From: Ampullaceana balthica
Lineage: Eukaryota > Mollusca > Gastropoda > Lymnaeidae
Assembly: GCA_944989445.1 (NCBI GenBank)
Contig: CALYLW010000548.1
Location: 310,001-374,000 of the forward strand
Reading direction: 5' to 3'
Length of the DNA: 64,000 bases
The first letter of the stretch is position 1; every line of letters starts with the position of its first letter. The position numbers and the translations under genes were made by a program. This document shows positions 57,340 through 64,000 of the stretch, in pieces. Below the pieces are notes generated by a model. That model had not been told where the DNA came from. It searched no databases and saw only the letters and a list, made by a program, of their open reading frames with translations.

Positions 57340-59008
57340 CCATTCACAATATTAATTCCAGCATCTTGATAAGTAGCTTAGCTTTTGAGATGTCATTTTT
57401 GCTTCCAGATAATTCAATAGAATTTCGACCAGATGAGTCACTGTCAGTAGAAAGCTTTATCTGAAAATCATTGTTTTTATCTATGTCTTTCATTCTGCTT
57501 AATACACAACCAATTGTTCTTCCTACTACAGATGATTCCACATGAATGGTTTCAGATTCACTAGTACCATCTTTATATCTGCTACTATGGTCTTCATTCC
57601 TTTTATCATATCCGTGATTGTCTATAGTGGCTACAGTGTAACTAGTTCTTGTTTCTTCTCGATTCAACTTTATTTCATCATCCATGTCTGGTTTTTCATT
57701 CTTTCTCCATGGTTGATCAAAATTTCTTATTCTGGAATAAAAACTATATCTGCCTCTCCATGATCTTCTGCTTTGATTATAATCTCTATATATGGAATTA
57801 TGATTATATATGTCTCTCCATGAGTGTCTACCTTGATCATAATCTCTATGTCTGGAATTATGATTATATTTTTCTTTCCATGCTTGTCTACCTTTGTTTT
57901 CAAAGTGATCTTGTCTTGATTTTTCTTCTGTTTTCTTTCTTATAGAGCTGCCATTAGGTGACACTCTATTCGGTTGTCCTTTATTGTGGTAACACTGCTT
58001 CGCCATATGTCCTGGCTTCTTACAGTACCAGCAAATAGTTTGTCTGTTGCCTTGGTTTGGCAGACTCTGGTTTCTCATACCATGTCTTTTTTCTTGACTT
58101 TTAATTTGTATTGCTGCGAAGATATCTTGTCTCTTATCCATTTCCACATTTGGATGAGAGTCTTTGAATGTGCGTAGTGCATTTGTTAGCTCTGCTTGAG
58201 TACGAACTTTCTCATCAGTTAAATATGTGAATAGAGTTGGTGTTGCATTTTCTAAAAACTTGTCAATTAACACCATGTCTAGTATGGCCTTTGGATTGCT
58301 TGCATCTATTGCTGTAATTTTCAGCCATTTTGTTAATTTAACTTGTGCTTCATGCACTATGATCTGTGGATCTTTGTCCATCTTGATTCTCATTTCATGA
58401 AATTCTTTTCTATAATCATTTTCTGACTTTCCGAAATGACATAGAAGTGCTTTTGACATTCTTATATATGGTTTTGTCTTCTTTAGCTATACTGTTGTAA
58501 GCTTCAAATGCTTCTCCAGTTAGTTGAGTCATCAATTGTGCTGGCCAATCTTCTTCGTCATACCCTTTCTTGGCCATTATGGATTCGAAATAATCCAGAT
58601 ACACATCCATTTTTTCTGTCTGGCTATCATATTTTCTAACTTTGATAGTATCCTTCGGTGCTGACTTTCTATTTGTGTCATTACCAGGATTGTGGCCTTT
58701 ACTCTCTAACTCAATTTGTAGTTTTAAGTTGTCATTTTTAATTTGTTCAAGTTCTCTTCTTGCTGCTCTTTCTTCTCTTTCAATGATTTGTCTTTGCCTC
58801 TCTTTTTCATCAGCAATGCTTTGATTTTCTTTTTCTTCAGCTTTTCTTAGCTTTACTTCTTGTTTAGCAATTCTTTGCTTTTCTTCAGCTTTCTTAGCTT
58901 CTCTTTTTCTTCAGCAATTTTGACTTTCTCTTCAATAAAGTCTTTCATTTCTTTTCCACTTAGTCCGATCTCTTTAGCTATGGCAGTGAATTCTTTGTAG
59001 TAATCCAT
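57340..59008 (-). pseudogene. Gag-like gene of LTR copy 2, nearly intact 3' part
   Basis: From ATG at 59008 the K/E-rich coiled coil carries frameshifts. The capsid-like part starts with MDVYLDYFESIMAKKGYDEE (58610) and is shifted once near 58455. From 58459 to 57344 a 371-residue frame is open. It covers the rest of the capsid, the zinc knuckle CWYCKKPGHMAKQC, an Arg/Asn/Tyr/Asp-rich region with fewer repeats than copy 1, and a KH-like domain at the C-terminus. The KH-like domain begins VVGRTIGCVLSRMKDI and ends ISKAKLLIKML. The open frame suggests recent activity. Confidence 0.85.
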
Positions 59009-59735
59009 GTTTTGTTATATGGAATAATATGAGTCAAGCAATTCGGTAAGGAATGTAGGTATTTATTTGTTAAGGTATAAATTCTCCAAATGAACAAATC
59101 TTGATTTCAAAATGTTAAGTCCAAATAAGTGACACATCTAAACCATGAAATTTAGTTTTGACAAGATGAGACAACAAAGCATCCTCACACGGGATCTTTA
59201 GTATACTTTATATATACGCTCCCTCAGATTGACAAAACACTTCCGATGGTCCAAAGTGTTTACTATGAAATAAGTCACTTAGTTAAATTTTCAATTTTCG
59301 AGTAGTTTTTAGACAATTTAGTTCACTCCATTAATCCAAAATTGCAATTATCAAACTCTTCACACAATGAATGGATAAAAATTCCGTTCCTTTATTTATA
59401 ATTCACACTGACACTTGTTAATAGTCCATAGCTTTTCTAGTTCAAGGTTGTGTTTACAAATATTTCCTGGAATCAACTAGCATCAGTGAGCTGCTGACGT
59501 AGTTAACTGTGTGTTACCATAAAGTAAGCTTGTGCGACCCAGATTCCGGCACTGTGTATATTTAGAACCAACGTGCTTGTTGACGTAACGACCTACTAGC
59601 TCTCGGTGGTGTGTGTGCTGTAGTACGCTTGAACTGTGTTGACTGTGTAACTGTCAGGTTAAAACCAACTAAGCCGACCCAGTTTTATACAGTGCATGCA
59701 GTGGTCACGTGCGTTTAAGCCGCCATCTTGAAATA

Positions 59736-60829
59736 TAAATAATATAATAGTCCAAGTCACTCACTCACTGGATGTGGAACGCTGAGGAACGATGTACAAC
59801 AGTCTATAGCATTTAAAAAATCGTGTGGTGATTAGCACTGTAAAAATTATATGACGTCATTGTTTGATCTTTTATTTTAAAATACAAGGTGTGCATCGGT
59901 GCGCAAAATGATTATAAATTAAAGATGCGCTGTAAAAAAATATTATATGACGTCATTGATTTAGCTCACTATTTAATTTTGGAAAAGGTAACAATGTAAA
60001 AAAAAGTACTTGATGATGGTTAATTATAAAATACTTTGTGTACATTCCAGGAATTTTTATATTTCGTATTTATCAAACGAGGATAAGTTACTTGGGCTTT
60101 TGACAAAGAACAAAGTGGGCGCCGTAGGGGCCCTACAACCGCTATTATAAAATACTTTGTGTACATTTCAGAAAGTTTAATATTTCGTATTTATCAAACA
60201 AGGACAAGTTAGTTGGGCTTTTGAAAAAGGTGGGCGCCGTAGGCGCCCTAAAAAAAGTGGATGCCGCAGGCGCCATGGCGCCACGGCGCCCCAGCACTAT
60301 CTAGTCTATAATATAAAAGCCCAAGTGGCTCACTCATTGGATGTGGAACGCTGATGATGTACAACAGTCTATAGCAGTTTTAAAAAATCGTGTGGTGATT
60401 AGCGCTGTAAAAATATTTAATATGACGTCATTGGTTGATCTTATATTTAACACAAGGTGTGCATCAAAAGGTGTGCAAATTAATTACAAATTAAAGACGC
60501 GCTGTAAAAAATATATTATATGACGTCATTGCTTTAGCTTATATCTTAATTTTGGAAAAAGGGAACGATGTAAAAATAGGATTTGATGATTTATAATTAT
60601 AAAATACTTTGTGTACATTTCAGGAAGTTTAATATTTCGTATTTATCAAACAAGGATAAGTTACTTGGGGTTTTGACAAAAAAAGTGGCGTACTTTATGG
60701 ACGGCCCCTATAAAAATACTTTGTGAACATTTCAGCAAGTTTAATTTTTGCTTATGAATAAGGTGGGCGCCGTAGGCGCCCTAAAAGAAGTGGGCGCCGA
60801 AGGCGCCACGGCGCCCCGGAACAATCTAG
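59736..60829 (+). mobile_element. Tandem pair of GGCGCC-type Helitron-like elements
   Basis: Unit 1 ends with GGCGCCCCAGCACTAT and CTAG (60301-60304). Unit 2 begins at once as TCTATAATATAAAAGCCC and ends with CTAG (60826-60829), followed again by TCTATAATAT. Both contain TATATGACGTCATTG and ACTTTGTGTACATTTCAG words. The pair interrupts the leader of LTR copy 2 next to CATCTTGAAATAT, contiguous in copy 1 near 33940-33955. Confidence 0.75.
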
Positions 60830-61364
60830 TCTATAATATTAATATTCCTTCAATCTTCAAAAATTTATACACTGCAACACACGGCCTTTAATATTCACAA
60901 AATACGATGGCTGCTAATATTTCTTATTTTAATGAAGACTTCCCTTTTGTGAATACAAAATAATTGTCACTTCCACGAATAACTCCTTCTTGTACTGTGT
61001 TTACTTAGGACTAATGCCTAATGGTAATCAATTTTACTTCAACACCAATGTCAATGGTTTAATTATTAATATGTAACTCTTGTAGGCGTTCTCTCAATAC
61101 AAAACCTTGTACACAATAATCCTCTGAAGAGCTTGTTTCAATAAAACAACTTTAATATTTATACTTAGTACACAGAAATATAATTTGAGGTTATACAACG
61201 TGGAACACACTGGCATACATCTGCCATGACACCAGCCAACTCTAACACTGACTCCCCCACCTCATTAGCCAATGGGAACGACTCTTTCTTCCCAGCGCTT
61301 TTACTCACGTGACCTCTCCGTCATCCAACACGCAAAACACTCGTGCTTCACACGTGACAAAACT

Positions 61365-62110
61365 CATAATGTATTTTTTTCGTACACGTTTAAAATTTAA
61401 TTCCACATTCAATTATACACGATTTTGAGAAATATAGATCAATTATTTAATTTGGAAATTGTTTGAAATGAACACTTGTTCCGAACTTTACATTTTGCAC
61501 CGAATGAGCCCGGGGCCCCTTAACGTCGTTTTTCTCTTATATCCATGTAAGTAAAAATGAAAGTATGTGTGTGTGTGTGTGTGCATGTCCTTGATAGCTT
61601 ACTAAACAATTCACCCGATCGCCATGAAACTTTTGGAGACTGGAAAGGTTACTGGCAAATTTGTTTTTAAAATTTAAAACTCTTGGGGCACCGGGGGCTA
61701 ATAATCTCCTTTTTTACTTATATGTGCTATATAAAAAATTTAAGCGTTAGCTACTGTGAAAAGGAATGGACCTTAACCAAACTTGATATATAAAAACTAA
61801 TATATCCCAAACTAAATATGACATGCCATTGGACTCACAATGTCCATTCCTTTGGCAGCTTGGGGCCGCAAATCCTCCCCCCAACCCCTTTTTTAAAATT
61901 AATTTTTTAGTAAACTTTTGAGACTTTATTCCTATTTCGATTATATTTGATTTGACAAATATTAACATACATATCAATTTTTATCCAGATGAAATTAACA
62001 GGTGTTTTGAAATTTACATATTGCACCTATTGGGCCCAGGTTCCTATACGTTTTTTAATACAACTTATATTGGGGTGGGGCGCATAGTCCCGAAATGGGG
62101 TTTTTTTTTA
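61365..62110 (-). repeat. 320-bp-family repeats right of LTR copy 2
   Basis: GAGCCCGGGGCCCCTTAACG and TTGGGGCC islands spaced by AT-rich sequence continue the unit interrupted at 56381. A GT dinucleotide run lies at 61565-61583. From 62111 to 62859 nothing is recognised. Confidence 0.65.
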
Positions 62111-62859
62111 TTTATTTTATTTAGCTTTTAAGAATTTATGTCATATTTGATTTCACACGATCTTGTTGCAAATATAATGTATATGGGTAAACGGGATCCA
62201 ACACAAATTGAATTCATATTAAAAAAAATTTCCTTTTTTGTCTCAAATTTGTAAATCTATGTATCTATCCTTAATTATAGAGAAAAAGATGAAAGAGAAT
62301 TCATTTCCATATTAAGCTATCTAGAGAGAAATTCAAAATAAGTCATATCGATGCATTATTTTATTACTAGACTTATTATAAAAAATCTGTTATTGCCTAA
62401 AAACGGTGTGCAAATTTTTATTGCAAGACTTTTCATTAAAATTGTATTCGTTTCTTTAAATTTGTTTGGAAACGACATTTCATTTTAAACAATTATAATT
62501 TAGTTTATTGACGCTTTGAGATACGCATCTATTGCCTTTTTGAGGTGATTTGGGGGCATAGTTCTTTATCTTAATGCTGCTGTTAGAAATATTTTTTTTA
62601 ATACTATACTAATGTGGGTCGGAAACATATACGTTTTTTACGTGACCGCTTGTTGTCAAATTTGTAAAAACTTTTTTGTTAACTTTATTTAGTACCCTAA
62701 AAATAGTGATTGAACTGATGAGGAAAGCAATGTTCTATGTAAGAAAGGTAGAAGTTATTTTTTTTCCTGATAATATAATAAATTTTAAATAGATATTATA
62801 TACAATCTAAATCAAGGGTTTTTGCAGTTTATATAGAATAATTTGATATTTCCTTTAAT

Positions 62860-63261
62860 TAGGGCCGGTACTGGTTAACAAAATTGTGTTCGATTTATCG
62901 GATAAAATTTAGTCGATTAATCGATTAATTTCAATTAATTATATTTTTATAACGCATATATAGATCCCATTAAATTGTTATTTATTAATTCGCGAAATTG
63001 CGGTAATTCTATGGCTCCCAAGTTTTGTGACGTAACACAGCACATTTTTCTGCTATAAGCTATGCAAGAAATAAGAAAGAAAAACATTTTTGTTTACTCA
63101 TGAACGTCTTAAAAATAATAATAATACGAGGGGAAAGTATGCAAGTAAAAAATATAAATTATTAATAAATGTAAAAAAATAATACTTGAAATATTGATCG
63201 AATTAATTTAAATATTTTTTACGATTAATCGATTAATTTATCCTTAATTCCAGCAGCCCTA
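62860..63261. mobile_element. hAT-like MITE with CGATTAAT subterminal repeats
   Basis: Ends TAGGGCCGGTACTGG and, inverted, TAGGGCTGCTGGAAT. Just inside each end are CGATTAATCGATTAAT words. The 8-bp flanks do not clearly match. Confidence 0.5.
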
Positions 63262-63393
63262 CTTTTTTCTAGTATGCTTTTATGTGAATAGATTAATATA
63301 TTAATTATACAAGGCCAATAAATTCCCTAATATCGGTGGGAAAAGGGGGCAGTATTAGAAAAAAGAGCTTAGAGATAAAATTTAGTAAATGTA

Positions 63394-64000
63394 GTTTGGG
63401 TTGTCATGAAACGCCTTCAGGATATTTGGCAGGCGACTTTTATTGAGAGCTGGCATTTGTTTTTACGGTTAATACTCCTGGGGCTCAGGGGCTCATAAGG
63501 TTTTTTTAGTATATGAGCTATATAAAAATTAGTTTAAGCATTCGATACGGGGTAAATTGTAAATGAATGGGTCTTGACAAAACTTAGAAAAGAAAAAAAA
63601 ACTTAATGGCCACATTAAAATTCGCTAGGCAATTGATCTCCTAAATTTTGTTGTTGTTTTTTCTAAACGTTAAATATGTTATTCCCCATTCAATTTATAA
63701 GACCTTGATAAAATACATATAAATAGATCCATTATTTAATTGATTGAAATAAACAGGTGTTTATAATATATCTTGCACAGATCAGGATCGGTGCCCGTAA
63801 TGTTTTTTCCTTATATGAGCTAAATATAAATTAGTCTAAGCATTAGCTACGTGGAAAATTAATTGATCTTGACCAAACTTGGTATACCAGATTCAAGATT
63901 CTTTATTTAAATTACTATAGGGCACTAAACTTGTCAATGGTTTTACTTATTAATATTTAACTCTTGTAGGCGTTCTCTCAATACAAAACCTTGTACACAA
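63394..64000. repeat. Near-exact duplicate of 55844-56450
   Basis: 607 bp match at an offset of 7550 with only two homopolymer length differences. The match includes the junction AAACT/TGTCAATGG and the first 69 bp of the LTR, using the LTR version at 56382 and not the one at 61049. It continues beyond the window. Confidence 0.9.

Larger units (their letters stand above)
56382..61359 (-). mobile_element. Gag-only LTR retrotransposon, copy 2
   Basis: LTRs of 311 bp at 56382-56692 and 61049-61359 differ by about eight substitutions and two single-base indels. AAACT flanks both sides (56377-56381, 61360-61364). On the minus strand: the primer-binding-like TGGTGTTGAAGTAAAATT after the 5' LTR, a Gag-like gene (59008-57340), an RNase H tail (57225-57138), 3' repeats around ACCAGAGACTG and the polypurine tract GGATAGGGGTGAA. 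Pol is otherwise missing exactly as in copy 1. A Helitron pair (59736-60829) sits in the leader. Confidence 0.92.

Noticed and set aside
62860..63261. A clean hAT insertion with an 8-bp target duplication
   Set aside because: The inverted ends are present, but the flanks CCTTTAAT and CTTTTTTC do not match well; only the element, not its target site, is claimed.

Overview
This 64 kb window is eukaryotic, AT-rich and dominated by transposable elements. The mix suggests a lophotrochozoan animal, most likely a gastropod mollusc. It holds RTE-like and CR1-like LINEs, Penelope-like elements, tRNA-derived SINEs with short AT-rich tails, Helitron/Helentron-like repeats, many hAT-type MITEs and a macin-like antimicrobial peptide gene. 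The species assignment is an inference; no rRNA or intact tRNA gene is present to support it.

The only convincing host gene is a two-exon gene for a small secreted cysteine-rich peptide. Exon 1 (6174-6271) encodes the signal peptide and the first mature cysteines. Exon 2 (18261-18417) carries the rest of a macin-like CS-alpha-beta framework. The splice phases agree, a TATA box lies 125 bp upstream of the ATG, and a poly(A) signal follows exon 2. The 12 kb intron holds a 41-bp minisatellite, several MITEs, a large inverted repeat built around Helitrons, copies of a ~490-bp Helentron-like (HINE-like) unit and a decayed hAT-like transposase.

Layout. 1-1240: LINE fragment with an inverted 5' part. 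1288-5810: 320-bp tandem repeats, a hAT-type terminus, a 13-bp minisatellite, a SINE and a tandem array of the 490-bp unit. 6049-18621: macin-like gene. 20520-22195: 54-bp minisatellite containing CRE-like and E-box motifs. 22410-26642: ~25-bp minisatellite. 26665-29261: Helitron 5' pieces, a tRNA-Val-like remnant and a SINE. 29262-39290: nested retrotransposons resolved to the base by target-site duplications (TSDs). 39796-45291: a 5.5 kb composite hAT-type element with a perfect 8-bp TSD. 45374-49783: Penelope-like and LINE fragments. 50766-55843: MITEs, Helentron-like units and LTR-like remnants. 56377-61364: a second complete LTR element on the minus strand. 63394-64000: a near-exact duplicate of 55844-56450.

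The strongest candidate for something undescribed is the LTR family present at 33407-37724 (+) and 56382-61359 (-). Both copies have LTRs, a primer-binding site, a polypurine tract and 5-bp TSDs. Both encode only a Gag-like protein: a charged coiled coil, a capsid-like region, one zinc knuckle, an Arg/Tyr/Asn-rich repeat region and a KH-like domain. Pol is absent in both except for the same short RNase H tail, so a Gag-only, non-autonomous lineage appears to have been mobilised in trans.
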